64,000 nt of DNA from Massiliimalia sp050943535 (GCA_050943535.1 JBMNPJ010000001.1:294728-358727); one strand, 5' to 3'. Positions 25,454 through 35,033 are shown, counted from the first letter of the stretch. Numbers and translations: made by a program. Notes: generated by a model from the letters alone, not told the origin.

Positions 25454-26345
25454 CTGGTATTTGGTTTTTGGAATCGCTTGTCTCTTGTTGGCCGCTGCAA
25501 TTGTTTTTGTGAGTCACCGGAAAACCCGCAAAGTCATGAATACGCTGGATGCCATGCTGACTGCCGCAATGAATGGAAATTTTCAGGAAGCCGTTTTTGA
25601 CGAAAGCATGCTTTCCGCAGTAGAAACACGGTTTGCCCATTATCTTTCCTCGTCAACAGTATCTGCTCACAATATCTCCCAGGAAAAAGACCGAATAAAA
25701 ACGTTGATTGCGGATATTTCCCACCAGACGAAAACACCGATTGCCAATCTTCTGTTATATACAGAACTTTTGCAGGAAGAACCCCTTTCTCCCCAATTAA
25801 AAGAATATGTGGCGATGCTGCACAGTCAAACAGAAAAACTGCATTTTTTGATCGATGCTCTTGTTAAATTGTCTCGTCTGGAAAATGGAATCCTGGTACT
25901 TCATCCGGAACATAATGATCTCTGGCCTCTTTTGACACAGATAAAAGAGCAGTTTTCGGCCAAAGCAACTGACAAGGGATTAACCTTTACGGTTAATTTT
26001 ACAGAAGCAACAGCTTGTTTTGACCCAAAATGGACAGCAGAAGTGCTTGGTAACTTAGTGGATAATGCCATAAAGTATACTTCAAAAGGAGGAGTGACCA
26101 TTTCAGTCATTCCCAATGAAATGTTTACCCGCATTGATATTGCTGACACAGGGATTGGTATTTCTGAGGAGAATCAGGCAAAGATTTTCACTCGGTTTTA
26201 TCGTGGGGACGAAACAGCTCAGCAGGAAGGAGTAGGAATCGGGCTTTCTCTGGCAAGGGAAATTCTGCGGAAAGAAAACGGCTATATCAAAGTGCGTTCA
26301 GAAGTTGGAAAGGGTTCTGTATTTTCTGTGTTTTTGCCCTCATGA
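25446..26345 (+). CDS. Sensor histidine kinase
   Basis: Kinase of 299 residues with a single N-terminal membrane helix (about 4-23) and little or no extracellular domain. H box ADISHQTKTPIANL (H93), N box NLVDNAIKYTSKGG, G1 IADTGIGIS, F box ARIFTRFYRG-like (AKIFTRFYRGDE) and G2 VGIGLSLAREIL. It is coupled to the regulator gene by an 8-base overlap. Such small-sensor kinases often detect stress through a partner transporter, and the FtsX-type exporter just downstream fits that idea (inference). Confidence 0.92.
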   Translation: MNNWYLVFGIACLLLAAAIVFVSHRKTRKVMNTLDAMLTAAMNGNFQEAVFDESMLSAVETRFAHYLSSSTVSAHNISQEKDRIKTLIADISHQTKTPIANLLLYTELLQEEPLSPQLKEYVAMLHSQTEKLHFLIDALVKLSRLENGILVLHPEHNDLWPLLTQIKEQFSAKATDKGLTFTVNFTEATACFDPKWTAEVLGNLVDNAIKYTSKGGVTISVIPNEMFTRIDIADTGIGISEENQAKIFTRFYRGDETAQQEGVGIGLSLAREILRKENGYIKVRSEVGKGSVFSVFLPS

Positions 26346-26347
26346 GC

Positions 26348-26417
26348 AAGATTCTTTCAAAACTGTAAGAATTTCGGTACCTCTCGAAAGATTCTGGTAA
26401 GAATCATGTAGTATGAT
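26348..26417 (+). promoter_or_regulatory. Regulator-type direct repeats and promoter ahead of the ABC exporter
   Basis: AAGATTCT at 26348-26355 and 26388-26395, GTAAGAAT at 26365-26372 and 26397-26404, then a TATGAT -10 (26412-26417) with no good -35. Direct repeats at the -35 position are typical of OmpR/VanR-activated promoters. Confidence 0.65.
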
Positions 26418-26457
26418 CTGTATGTAAGGGAAAATGGTCCCTTACGTACAGATTTTT
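26418..26457 (+). terminator. Terminator between the kinase gene and the ABC exporter
   Basis: Fourteen-base arms (26418-26431 and 26438-26451, one wobble) around AAATGG, then ATTTTTT. It starts right after the TATGAT -10, so transcripts from that promoter would lack part of the 5' arm. Confidence 0.8.
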
Positions 26458-26474
26458 TCATGGAGGAAATCAAT

Positions 26475-27143
26475 ATGAGTATTTTACAGGTGGAAAACCT
26501 TAAGAAAATTTATGGCAGTGGCGAAACCGCAGTTCATGCCTTAGATGGTGTGGATTTGTCTGTAGAAAAAGGGGAATTTGTAGCGATTGTGGGCACTTCC
26601 GGTTCCGGAAAATCTACGCTGCTGCATATGTTAGGAGGACTGGATCATCCTACAAGCGGTACGGTTACTGTAGATGATAGAGAACTTGGCAGCTTGAAAG
26701 ATGAAGCGCTTACCATTTTCCGCCGTCGAAAAATTGGATTTGTATTTCAATCTTATAATTTGGTGCCGGTTCTCAGTGTATGGGAAAATATTATTCTTCC
26801 GATTCAGTTGGATGGAAATAGAGTAGACACCCAATATGTCAATGAGGTCATTGAAATACTGGGACTTACAAAGAAGCTAAAAAATCTTCCCAATCAGCTT
26901 TCTGGCGGTCAACAGCAGCGGGTAGCGATCGCACGGGCATTAGCGGCAAAGCCTGCTATTCTGTTGGCCGATGAGCCTACTGGAAATCTGGACAGCAAAA
27001 CCAGTCAGGATGTACTGAGCCTGATGAAAGTCACTGGTCAAAAGTTTGCTCAAACTATGGTGATGATTACTCACAACGAAGAGATTGCACAAATGGCTGA
27101 CCGCATCGTCCGCATTGAGGACGGACGTATTGTAACACGATAA
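26475..27143 (+). CDS. ABC transporter ATP-binding protein (MacB/LolD-type)
   Basis: ATPase of 222 residues; the ATG at 26475 follows TGGAGG. Walker A GTSGSGKST (40-48), Q-loop FVFQSYNLVP, signature LSGGQQQR (142-149), Walker B ILLADEPTGNLD (D166, E167). This subclass pairs with FtsX-type permeases; the permease gene follows after 13 bases. With the preceding two-component system it probably forms a regulated resistance or detoxification module against cell-envelope-active peptides. Confidence 0.95.
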   Translation: MSILQVENLKKIYGSGETAVHALDGVDLSVEKGEFVAIVGTSGSGKSTLLHMLGGLDHPTSGTVTVDDRELGSLKDEALTIFRRRKIGFVFQSYNLVPVLSVWENIILPIQLDGNRVDTQYVNEVIEILGLTKKLKNLPNQLSGGQQQRVAIARALAAKPAILLADEPTGNLDSKTSQDVLSLMKVTGQKFAQTMVMITHNEEIAQMADRIVRIEDGRIVTR

Positions 27144-27156
27144 GGAGGAATTTAGC

Positions 27157-29817
27157 ATGAAAGTCTCCAATCGCAGATGCATCCGTCATTTGAGTATACG
27201 GGCTCTTTTCGCCAATCGCACCCGGAATATTGTGGCAGTTTTGGCAATCGCTTTGACAGCGATCCTGTTTACTTCGTTGTTTACCATTGCGCTATCTATC
27301 AATGAAGGGATTGAGCAGAATAGTTTTCGACAGGCGGGAGGATATTCTCATGGTTCTTTTAAGTATCTCACAGAGGAACAATGCAATGCTTTAAAAGAAG
27401 ATCCTCTTATTTCAGAATGGGGTGTCCGGCGGTTTTTGGGGATGCCGACAGAGGCACCGTTTCATAAATCCCATGTGGAAATCGGATGGTCTGATGCCAA
27501 TGATGCTCATTGGGGATTTTGTGATCCTGTAGAGGGCCGTTTGCCCAAAGAGGGTACTGATGAAGCTGCTACGGATACGCATGTTCTGGAACTGCTGGGA
27601 ATAGAACCTGAATTGGGTGCAAAATTTACCGTTACTTTTTATGTGGATGGTCATGAAACCACACAAACCTTTACGTTGTGCGGCTGGTGGGAATATGATG
27701 AAGCGATCGTGGCGAACCACATCCTGATTCCTCAAAGCCGGGTAGACGAAGTATTGAATGAGGTAGGGGTAACTCCTCCCGGCACTGATGGCTTGACCGG
27801 TTGCTGGAACCTGAATGTGATGCTGGAAAATGGTGCTCGGAGTATTGAACAGGATCTGAACCAAATTTTAGAGAATCACGGCTATCAATCAGAACATCTG
27901 AGTGAGGATAATTATATTCCGATAGGTGTCAACTGGGGTTATACTGGGGCGCAGCTTTCAGAAAAGCTGGATTTCACTGTAGTCCTGATTCTTGTAGGAA
28001 TGCTGATTCTTATTTTGCTGACTGGATATCTCATTATTTATAATGTATTTCAAATCTCAGTGGCAGGAGATATTCGCTTTTATGGCCTTTTGAAAACCAT
28101 TGGTACTACACCTAGACAGATTAGAAGAATGGTTCGGACTCAGGCTCTGCTTCTGTCTTTAGTTGGAATTCCCGTTGGACTTTTACTGGGATGGCTGCTA
28201 GGTGGTGTACTTACTCCTGTCATTACAGCCCAGTTAAACGCTGTAACATCAGTTGTTTCCGTCAGCCCAATCCTTTTCGCAGGTGCAGCAGCATTCGCTT
28301 TAATCACTGTTTTGATTTCCTGCCGCCGGCCAGGCAGACTGGCGGGAAAGGTTTCCCCGGTGGAGGCAGTGCGTTACACCGAGGCTGCAAATTCAAAGCC
28401 AAAGGCCAAGCGCAATGGCAAAAATGTGTCACTGTTATCTATGGCTTGGGCAAACTTGGGCCGCAGCAGAGGAAAAACCGCAATTACCATTTTCTCTTTG
28501 GCTCTGGCAGTGGTTCTACTTAACCTGACCGTTACCTTTACCAGTGGATTTGATATGGATAAGTATGTATCTAATTTTACTGCCAGTGACTTTATTGTAG
28601 CCGACGCAGGACAATTTCAGACAGGTAGCGACAGTTATAACGATGAAATGGCAATCCCAGAGGAAGTAATTGATGCTATTCAAACTCAGGGCGGCATCAC
28701 AGAGAGTGGTCGGGTATATGGTAAAGTTTCAGCGGTGCAGGAGTTTGTTTCTAAAGAATACTATCGCCAAACTCAAAGTCGCTGGAGTACTTCAGAGCAG
28801 CTGGACAGTGCCATTTCCTTTATGGAACGCAATGAGAATGGTCTGCTGGCTGACGACGCTCAGCTTTATGGTATGGAATCCCTCCCGTTGGACTATCTGG
28901 AGGTTCTGGAGGGGGATTTGAGCAAACTGTATGAACCGGGCGGAAACTATGTGGCCGCTGTGTACAGTGAAGATGATTATGGTAAGCCAGAGATGGACAG
29001 TCATTGGGCAAGAGTAGGGGATACCATCACCCTTCGATATGTGGAGGAATTCGAATATTATAACCCTAATACAGGAGAAGTTTACGGTGCCTGGGAGAAT
29101 GTTCCGGAAAATAGTGCATGGGCCCAGCGGGCGATAAAATATCGGGATGTGGAATATACCGTAGCGGCATTGGTATCCGTGCCGACTGCTTTGAGTTACC
29201 GATATTATGGAAATGACGAGTTTATTTTAAATGATCAGACTTTTATTCGGGACACCGGTACGAACTGCATTATGTATTATGCCTTTAACACTGCTCAGGA
29301 GGAGAATGCTGCAATGGAAGCATTCCTTCAGGACTACACAGAAAACCAGAATCCTCAATTTGATTATGAAAGCAAGGCCGTCTATGCGGGAGAGTTTGAA
29401 AATGTACGCAGCATGTTCCTGCTGCTTGGAGGAGCTTTGAGCTTTATTGTAGGACTGGTTGGTGTACTGAATTTCTTTAATGCAATTCTAACTGGAATTA
29501 CCGCTCGCCGGCATGAATTGGCAGTACTTCAGTCCATTGGTATGACAACCCGACAGCTTAGAAAAATGCTCGCATTGGAAGGACTGCTGTATACAGTAGG
29601 GGCAACAGCTTTGGCTTTGATCCTGATTCTGGTTACCGCCCCTTTCTTAGAACCGGCACTCAACGGCATGATTTGGTTTTTTACTTATCGGTTTCTGATT
29701 TGGCCGATTGCAGTGGTGCTTCCTGCGTTTGCGGTACTGGGAATTGCGATTCCGGTTTTAAGCTGCCGTGCGGCACAACGATACTCTGTGGTGGAACGAC
29801 TGCGTTCTGACGGATAA
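27157..29817 (+). CDS. FtsX-domain ABC transporter permease
   Basis: Large membrane protein of 886 residues; AAGGAGG precedes the ATG. One N-terminal helix (about 18-45) is followed by an extracellular domain, three helices (about 265-405) forming the first FtsX domain, another helix near 440-460, a second, larger extracellular domain (about 470-745), and three final helices (about 750-870) forming the second FtsX domain (TARRHELAVLQSIGMTTRQLRKM). This two-FtsX layout with big outer domains matches clostridial exporters next to two-component systems. Substrate not known. Confidence 0.92.
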   Translation: MKVSNRRCIRHLSIRALFANRTRNIVAVLAIALTAILFTSLFTIALSINEGIEQNSFRQAGGYSHGSFKYLTEEQCNALKEDPLISEWGVRRFLGMPTEAPFHKSHVEIGWSDANDAHWGFCDPVEGRLPKEGTDEAATDTHVLELLGIEPELGAKFTVTFYVDGHETTQTFTLCGWWEYDEAIVANHILIPQSRVDEVLNEVGVTPPGTDGLTGCWNLNVMLENGARSIEQDLNQILENHGYQSEHLSEDNYIPIGVNWGYTGAQLSEKLDFTVVLILVGMLILILLTGYLIIYNVFQISVAGDIRFYGLLKTIGTTPRQIRRMVRTQALLLSLVGIPVGLLLGWLLGGVLTPVITAQLNAVTSVVSVSPILFAGAAAFALITVLISCRRPGRLAGKVSPVEAVRYTEAANSKPKAKRNGKNVSLLSMAWANLGRSRGKTAITIFSLALAVVLLNLTVTFTSGFDMDKYVSNFTASDFIVADAGQFQTGSDSYNDEMAIPEEVIDAIQTQGGITESGRVYGKVSAVQEFVSKEYYRQTQSRWSTSEQLDSAISFMERNENGLLADDAQLYGMESLPLDYLEVLEGDLSKLYEPGGNYVAAVYSEDDYGKPEMDSHWARVGDTITLRYVEEFEYYNPNTGEVYGAWENVPENSAWAQRAIKYRDVEYTVAALVSVPTALSYRYYGNDEFILNDQTFIRDTGTNCIMYYAFNTAQEENAAMEAFLQDYTENQNPQFDYESKAVYAGEFENVRSMFLLLGGALSFIVGLVGVLNFFNAILTGITARRHELAVLQSIGMTTRQLRKMLALEGLLYTVGATALALILILVTAPFLEPALNGMIWFFTYRFLIWPIAVVLPAFAVLGIAIPVLSCRAAQRYSVVERLRSDG

Positions 29818-29836
29818 ATTGATACTGACAGTTTTT

Positions 29837-29867
29837 AAATAAGCGCTGCCTGAGGCAGCGCTTATTT
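29837..29867 (+). terminator. Terminator of the ABC exporter operon
   Basis: Perfect 14-base arms (29837-29850 and 29854-29867) around TGA, rich in GC at the top and ending TTATTT. Confidence 0.85.
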
Positions 29868-30025
29868 TGCAGCTGAAATATTTTTGAAAGATCGCTTTAC
29901 AAAGATTGGAACTGCATTTTGAGAATACCGAGGAATACTGAAAAATTACGGATAGGTTTTCTAAAGTTTGCAGAAAATTTGGAAAAGTCTGAGAATTTCT
30001 TTTATAAATTATTCATTTGTGATTA

Positions 30026-30054
30026 TTTACTTCTGTATAAGATTATGCTATAAT
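30026..30054 (+). promoter_or_regulatory. Sigma-A promoter of the polysaccharide export operon
   Basis: TTTACT (30026-30031) and TATAAT (30049-30054), 17-base spacer, TGC extended -10. Confidence 0.75.
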
Positions 30055-30103
30055 GATTAAAATATCTGTGCCGGACAGGCATACAATAATAGTATTCATA
30101 AGG

Positions 30104-30142
30104 AAAACCTGTGTTTTCGTTAAAGCGGAAATAGCGGGTTTT
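30104..30142 (+). other. Terminator-like hairpin in the leader of the export operon
   Basis: AAAACC (30104-30109) pairs with GGTTTT (30137-30142) around an inner TTTTCG/CGGAAA stem, followed by T. It sits between the promoter and the first gene and could attenuate the operon. Confidence 0.45.
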
Positions 30143-30146
30143 TGCT

Positions 30147-30956
30147 ATGTGTTTCTACGAGAAAGGGTTGTTGAACAAATTGAAAAAAACATTAACGGTC
30201 TTTTTGCGTTATCGTTATTTATTGTACAATTTGATTTCCAGAGATATTAAGGTAAAATATCGTCGGTCAGTTTTAGGGATCGTGTGGAGTATTCTAAATC
30301 CGCTTTTAATGATGCTGGTCATGACAGCGGTGTTTTCTAGGGTGTTTAAATTTAATGTTCCAAATTTTCCAGTATATTATCTGCTGGGTTCTACAATTTG
30401 GAACTTTTTTGCGGAAGCCACCAATTCAGCTACCACATCTGTGCTGGCATCCAGTTCTTTGATCAAAAAAGTGTATATTCCAAAATATATGTTCCCGCTG
30501 GAAAAAGTAATGTTTTCCTTTGTGAATATGTTGTTTTCCTTAATTGCGGTTGCGTTTATCTTTTTGGTTACCGGAACACCTGTTACTTGGACTGCGCTTT
30601 TGATTCCGCTTCCGCTTTTGTATGTGCTGGTGTTTGCTTTGGGAATCAGTATGATGCTGTCTGCGCTGACAGTGTATTTCCGGGATGTACTTCATTTATA
30701 TGCAGTAGTATTAACTGCATGGATGTACTTTACTCCTATTTTTTATCCGGTGAATGCACTGCCGGAAGTAATGCAGAATATTTTAAAAATCAACCCAATG
30801 TATCATTATGTTACCTATTTCCGGGATATCTTGATGTATAATACCATTCCAAGCCTTACCACCAATTTGATTTGCATTGGATGGGGAATTGTATCTTTGC
30901 TGATTGGTTTGGGTGTATTTAAGAAATTGCAGGGTAATTTTATTTTGTATATTTAA
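30147..30956 (+). CDS. ABC-2 type permease for polysaccharide or teichoic acid export
   Basis: Membrane component (Wzm/TagG/RfbA type) with about six hydrophobic segments. The N-terminal LISRDIKVKYRRSVLGIVWSI and the later YFRDVLHLYAVVLTAWMYF and NPMYHYVTYFRDI are typical. The true start may be TTG 30171 or 30180 (after AAAGGG at 30162) rather than ATG 30147, which has no Shine-Dalgarno and follows a hairpin directly. The ATPase and a glycosyltransferase follow, giving an export operon for a cell-surface glycopolymer. The transported polymer cannot be told from sequence. Confidence 0.9.
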   Translation: MCFYEKGLLNKLKKTLTVFLRYRYLLYNLISRDIKVKYRRSVLGIVWSILNPLLMMLVMTAVFSRVFKFNVPNFPVYYLLGSTIWNFFAEATNSATTSVLASSSLIKKVYIPKYMFPLEKVMFSFVNMLFSLIAVAFIFLVTGTPVTWTALLIPLPLLYVLVFALGISMMLSALTVYFRDVLHLYAVVLTAWMYFTPIFYPVNALPEVMQNILKINPMYHYVTYFRDILMYNTIPSLTTNLICIGWGIVSLLIGLGVFKKLQGNFILYI

Positions 30957-31005
30957 TGACGGCGTTTGCTGTTGGGTAAAGCTGAAAAAGATTGGAGCGT
31001 TGTTT

Positions 31006-31737
31006 TTGAGTGTTGCAGTAAAAGTGGATCACGTTACCATGCGGTTTAATTTGTCCCGCGAAGGTGTGGTCGACAGCATTAAAGAATATTTGATTAAATT
31101 TGCAAAAAAACAGCTGTTTTATGAACAGTTTACCGCGCTGAAAGATGTTTCCTTTACGATTGAAAAAGGGGACGTGTTTGGAATTGTAGGGTTTAATGGT
31201 GCCGGGAAAAGTACGATTTTAAAGGTTATTTCTGGAATCATTGCGCCTACGGAAGGCAGTGTGGAAATCAACGGGAGCATTGCGCCTTTGATTGAATTGG
31301 GTGCGGGCTTTGATATGGATTTAACTGCGCGGGAAAATGTGTACCTCAACGGAACGGTACTGGGATTTTCTCCTGATTTTCTGGACAGCAAATATGATGA
31401 GATTATTGATTTTGCGGAATTAAGAGACTTTCAGGACGTGCCGGTTAAAAATTTTTCTTCCGGGATGGTTGCTCGTTTGGGGTTTGCTATTGCTACTGTA
31501 GTAACACCGGATATCTTAATTGTAGATGAAATTTTGTCTGTAGGGGACTACCTGTTCCAGCAAAAATGTGAACAGCGGATCAGTGATATGATGAACAACG
31601 GAACCACCGTTATTATTGTATCTCACTCTATCCAGCAGATCGAAAAGCTGTGCAATCGAGTGATGTGGCTGGAAAAAGGTCAGATTAAAATGATTGGCGC
31701 TACCCAGGAAGTGTGCGATCAGTATAAAAACTTATAA
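31006..31737 (+). CDS. ABC transporter ATP-binding protein for polysaccharide/teichoic acid export
   Basis: ATPase partner (Wzt/TagH type) of the preceding permease. A TTG at 31006 with GGAG 8 bases upstream gives 243 residues. Walker A GFNGAGKST, signature FSSGMVARLGFAIA in place of LSGGQ, Walker B ILIVDEILSVGD and the switch His in VSHSIQQI; these features are characteristic of the polysaccharide-export subclass. No extra C-terminal carbohydrate-binding domain is present, unlike Wzt proteins of O-antigen systems. The glycosyltransferase gene starts 16 bases later. Confidence 0.93.
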   Translation: MSVAVKVDHVTMRFNLSREGVVDSIKEYLIKFAKKQLFYEQFTALKDVSFTIEKGDVFGIVGFNGAGKSTILKVISGIIAPTEGSVEINGSIAPLIELGAGFDMDLTARENVYLNGTVLGFSPDFLDSKYDEIIDFAELRDFQDVPVKNFSSGMVARLGFAIATVVTPDILIVDEILSVGDYLFQQKCEQRISDMMNNGTTVIIVSHSIQQIEKLCNRVMWLEKGQIKMIGATQEVCDQYKNL

Positions 31738-31753
31738 ATTGGATGGCGAAAAA

Positions 31754-33556
31754 ATGGGTTTAAAAGATCGATTAGCAAGATATAAAATCATTGTCTGGCC
31801 ATATAAGGCATTGAAAATTCTGGTTCGGGAAGGACCTATCATGATGCTCAAAAAGGTGAGGGATCACTTTTTTAACCTGCATCGGCGGAAAAAACGTCAT
31901 TTTTCCGTTCTTTCTAAAAGTGAACTGGAGTATCAGCGGGGAAAACATTTTTCTTCGCCGGTAACCTTTAGTATTTTGGTTCCCCTTTACAATACGCCGG
32001 AAAAATTTCTGGTAGAGATGTTAGAATCTGTTGTGGGACAAACTTATCCTCATTGGGAGCTTTGTCTGGCAGATGCTTCTGACGATCAGCATGGGATTGT
32101 ACGGGAGATTTGCGAACAGTATCAAGCCAAGGATCAGCGGATCCGCTATGAAAAATTAGAAAAAAATCTGGGAATTTCCGAAAATACCAATCAATGTGCT
32201 CAGATGGCTTCCGGTGATTATATTGCCTTGCTGGACCATGACGACGTCCTTTCTATCGGCGCTTTGTTTGAATTGGCAGAGGCAATTGAGCAGGATGGGG
32301 CTGACTTTTTGTATACGGACGAAGCCCTGTTTTCCAAGAAAACCAAAAAACTTTCTGCGGTGCATTGTAAGCCGGATTTCTCCCCAGATACCCTTCGTTC
32401 TTACAATTACATCTGTCATTTGTGCGCATTCCGCAGAAGTTTGTTTCAGCAGGTAGGCGGTTTTCGGGATGAATGCAACGGCAGCCAGGACTATGATTTG
32501 GTGCTTCGGCTGACCGAGAAGGCAAAGGTCATTACCCATGTTCCCAAAGTGCTGTATTTCTGGCGGGTGCATGCAGGTTCTGTATCCGGAGGTGTCAGTG
32601 CAAAACCGTATACAGTTACTGCTGCGAAAAAGGCGATTTCTGATCATCTCAGCCGAATGGGACTGAAAGGTCAGGTGCTGGACAGTCATGCGCCGTCTAC
32701 TTATCGGGTGCAGTATGAAATTGAAGGACAGCCACTGGTCTCTATTTTGATCCCAAACAAAGATCATATTGAGGATCTGGATGTTTGTCTTCGTTCTATT
32801 TTTGAGAAATCTACCTATTCCAATTATGAAATTGTGATTGTGGAAAACAACAGTACAGAGCCGGAGACCTTTTCCTACTATGCGAAGATGGAACAGGAAC
32901 ACAGCAATGTTCATGTATATACTTATGAAGGCACGTTCAACTATTCCCGAATTAATAATCAGGGAGTTACCCATTGTAAGGGTGAACATATCCTGTTTTT
33001 AAACAATGATATTGAGGTAATTACCCCAGACTGGATAGAACAGATGCTGATGTTTTCTCAAAGAGAAGATGTGGGGGCTGTGGGCGCGATGCTTTATTAT
33101 CCGGATGACCGAGTACAGCATGCAGGCGTAATTGTAGGCTTGGGCGGTGTCGCAGGACATTCACATAAATATTACCGTCGGGGAAGTGACGGATATTTGT
33201 TCCGGCTGTCTGTGGCACAAAATTTGTCTGCCTGTACTGCGGCGTGCCTGATGATGCGCAGAGAGGTGTTTGATCAGGTAGGAGGATTTGATGAAGCCTA
33301 TGCAGTTGCCTTTAATGATGTGGATCTGTGCTTAAAAGTAAGAAGTGCAGAAAAGCTTATTGTATTTACCCCTTATGCAGAATTGTATCATCATGAATCC
33401 ATCAGCAGAGGGCAGGAGGATACTCCGGAAAAGGTGCGTCGTTTTCAGTCTGAAATTTTCCGTTTTAAAGATAAATGGAAAGATGTACTGGAACATGGAG
33501 ACCCGTATTACAATCCTAATCTGACATTGGATCGGGAGGACTTTTCTTTGGATTGA
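31754..33556 (+). CDS. Tandem GT2 glycosyltransferase
   Basis: Bifunctional-looking glycosyltransferase of about 600 residues; the ATG at 31754 follows GGATGG, and a longer frame starts at 31694. Two GT-A domains: first FSILVPLYNTPEKFL with ALLDHDDVL (roughly residues 70-300), second VSILIPNKDHIEDL with LFLNNDIEV and the FNDVDLCLK motif (roughly 330-560). The DHDD and NNDIEV sequences supply metal-binding aspartates. This architecture is common in rhamnosyl- and polymer-chain-building enzymes. It probably builds or extends the glycopolymer exported by the two preceding genes. Donor sugar unknown. Cytoplasmic, no membrane helix. Confidence 0.9.
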   Translation: MGLKDRLARYKIIVWPYKALKILVREGPIMMLKKVRDHFFNLHRRKKRHFSVLSKSELEYQRGKHFSSPVTFSILVPLYNTPEKFLVEMLESVVGQTYPHWELCLADASDDQHGIVREICEQYQAKDQRIRYEKLEKNLGISENTNQCAQMASGDYIALLDHDDVLSIGALFELAEAIEQDGADFLYTDEALFSKKTKKLSAVHCKPDFSPDTLRSYNYICHLCAFRRSLFQQVGGFRDECNGSQDYDLVLRLTEKAKVITHVPKVLYFWRVHAGSVSGGVSAKPYTVTAAKKAISDHLSRMGLKGQVLDSHAPSTYRVQYEIEGQPLVSILIPNKDHIEDLDVCLRSIFEKSTYSNYEIVIVENNSTEPETFSYYAKMEQEHSNVHVYTYEGTFNYSRINNQGVTHCKGEHILFLNNDIEVITPDWIEQMLMFSQREDVGAVGAMLYYPDDRVQHAGVIVGLGGVAGHSHKYYRRGSDGYLFRLSVAQNLSACTAACLMMRREVFDQVGGFDEAYAVAFNDVDLCLKVRSAEKLIVFTPYAELYHHESISRGQEDTPEKVRRFQSEIFRFKDKWKDVLEHGDPYYNPNLTLDREDFSLD

Positions 33557-33631
33557 GGCAGTAATGCACAATTTATCTCAGTAAAATTTAAAAAATTATG
33601 GTATCTTCAGGCGATTTTTGGGAAAGAAATC

Positions 33632-33660
33632 TTTACAAGATCAGGGCTATGAGGTATCAT
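33632..33660 (+). promoter_or_regulatory. Sigma-A promoter of pyrH
   Basis: TTTACA (33632-33637) and TATCAT (33655-33660), 17-base spacer. Confidence 0.65.
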
Positions 33661-33703
33661 ATTAATAAAGAACTTAGGAACAAAAGTTAGGAGCTGGAAT
33701 CTT

Positions 33704-34408
33704 ATGGCATTAAAGTATCATCGCATTTTATTAAAGCTGAGCGGCGAAGCCTTGGCAGGAGAAAAAGGGTTTGGACTGGATTATTCCGTCATTACCGAAG
33801 TTTGCAAAAGCATTAAAAAATGTGCGGAATTAGGCGTAGAAGTTGCAATCGTTGTAGGCGGCGGCAATTTCTGGCGGGGACGTTCCAGCGGAGCAATGGA
33901 TCGTACCCGTGCTGACCATATTGGGATGCTGGGCACTACCATGAATGCTTTGGCAGTTGCGGATGTATTGGAAGGTTTGGGAGTTACTGTTCGGGTACAG
34001 ACAGCAATTTCCATGCAGCAGGTTGCAGAACCATATATCCGGAACCGTGCGGTTCGTCATTTGGAAAAAGGCCGTGTGGTTATTTTTGGATGCGGAACCG
34101 GAAATCCGTTCTTCTCTACAGATACTGCTGCTGCGCTGCGTGCTGCGGAAATGGAAGCAGATATTATCTTTAAAGCAAGTCTGGTAGACGGTGTTTACGA
34201 CAAAGACCCGCATAAATATGACGATGCAGTAAAATACGATGAATTAACCTTCTCTGAAGTGCTTTCCAAAGGTTTGGCTGTTATGGACAGCACAGCGGCT
34301 TCTATGTGTCGGGATAACCACATTCCGATTCTGGTATTTAACCTGAATCATCCGGATAATATTGTGGCTGCGGCTCAGGGAGAACAAATTGGTACGATTG
34401 TTCGATAA
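33704..34408 (+). CDS. pyrH: UMP kinase PyrH
   Basis: Amino-acid-kinase-fold enzyme that phosphorylates UMP to UDP. KLSGEALAGEKGFGLDY (about 10-26), VVGGGNFWRG (about 51-60), GCGTGNPFFSTDTAAALRA (about 131-149) and KASLVDGVYDKDP (about 155-170) are the family blocks. Length 234 is normal. TTAGGAG precedes the ATG. First gene of the conserved pyrH-frr-uppS-cdsA-dxr-rseP-ispG-polC order of Firmicutes. Confidence 0.97.
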   Translation: MALKYHRILLKLSGEALAGEKGFGLDYSVITEVCKSIKKCAELGVEVAIVVGGGNFWRGRSSGAMDRTRADHIGMLGTTMNALAVADVLEGLGVTVRVQTAISMQQVAEPYIRNRAVRHLEKGRVVIFGCGTGNPFFSTDTAAALRAAEMEADIIFKASLVDGVYDKDPHKYDDAVKYDELTFSEVLSKGLAVMDSTAASMCRDNHIPILVFNLNHPDNIVAAAQGEQIGTIVR

Positions 34409-34478
34409 GCAATTTTACTTTCCAGCAAAACTTTTTTAAAACAGAAAGCCGTATTTGTACGGCGGAAGGAGCTTTACT

Positions 34479-35033
34479 ATGAAAGAATTACTGAACAAAT
34501 CTGAAACAAAAATGCAAAAATGTATCGCCGCTTTGGAAACCGAATATGCTTCTATTCGGGCAGGTCGTGCAAATCCAGCAGTACTGGACAAAATTATGGT
34601 AGATTACTATGGTTCTCCTACACCAATTCAGCAGGTTGCTGCTATCTCTGTAGCAGAAGCTCGGGTGCTGGTAATCCAGCCTTGGGATATGTCCTGCCTG
34701 CGTGCCATTGAAAAAGCAATCCAGACTTCTGATTTGGGTATTAATCCTACCAATGACGGGAAAGTAATTCGTATTGTATTCCCACAGCTGACAGAAGAAC
34801 GCAGAAAAGAAATTGTAAAAGAAGTGCATAAACTGGCGGAAGAACGCAAAGTTACCATCCGTGGCATCCGCAGAGATACAAATGAAAAACTCAAAGCAAT
34901 GAAAAAAGAATCCAGCGTTTCTGAAGACGAAGTAAAAGACGGCGAAAAGAAAATTCAGGATTTGACTGATAAATATTGCAAAAATATTGATGAAGTTGCC
35001 AAGAAAAAAGAAAAAGAAATTATGGCGATCTAA
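34479..35033 (+). CDS. frr: Ribosome recycling factor
   Basis: Releases ribosomes from mRNA after termination together with EF-G. The ATG at 34479 follows GGAAGGAG and gives 184 residues, the standard size. Conserved blocks EYASIRAGRANPAVLDKI, YYGSPTPIQQVA and the C-terminal RDTNEKLKAMKKES with its alpha-helical arm. Seventy bases after pyrH. Confidence 0.97.
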   Translation: MKELLNKSETKMQKCIAALETEYASIRAGRANPAVLDKIMVDYYGSPTPIQQVAAISVAEARVLVIQPWDMSCLRAIEKAIQTSDLGINPTNDGKVIRIVFPQLTEERRKEIVKEVHKLAEERKVTIRGIRRDTNEKLKAMKKESSVSEDEVKDGEKKIQDLTDKYCKNIDEVAKKKEKEIMAI

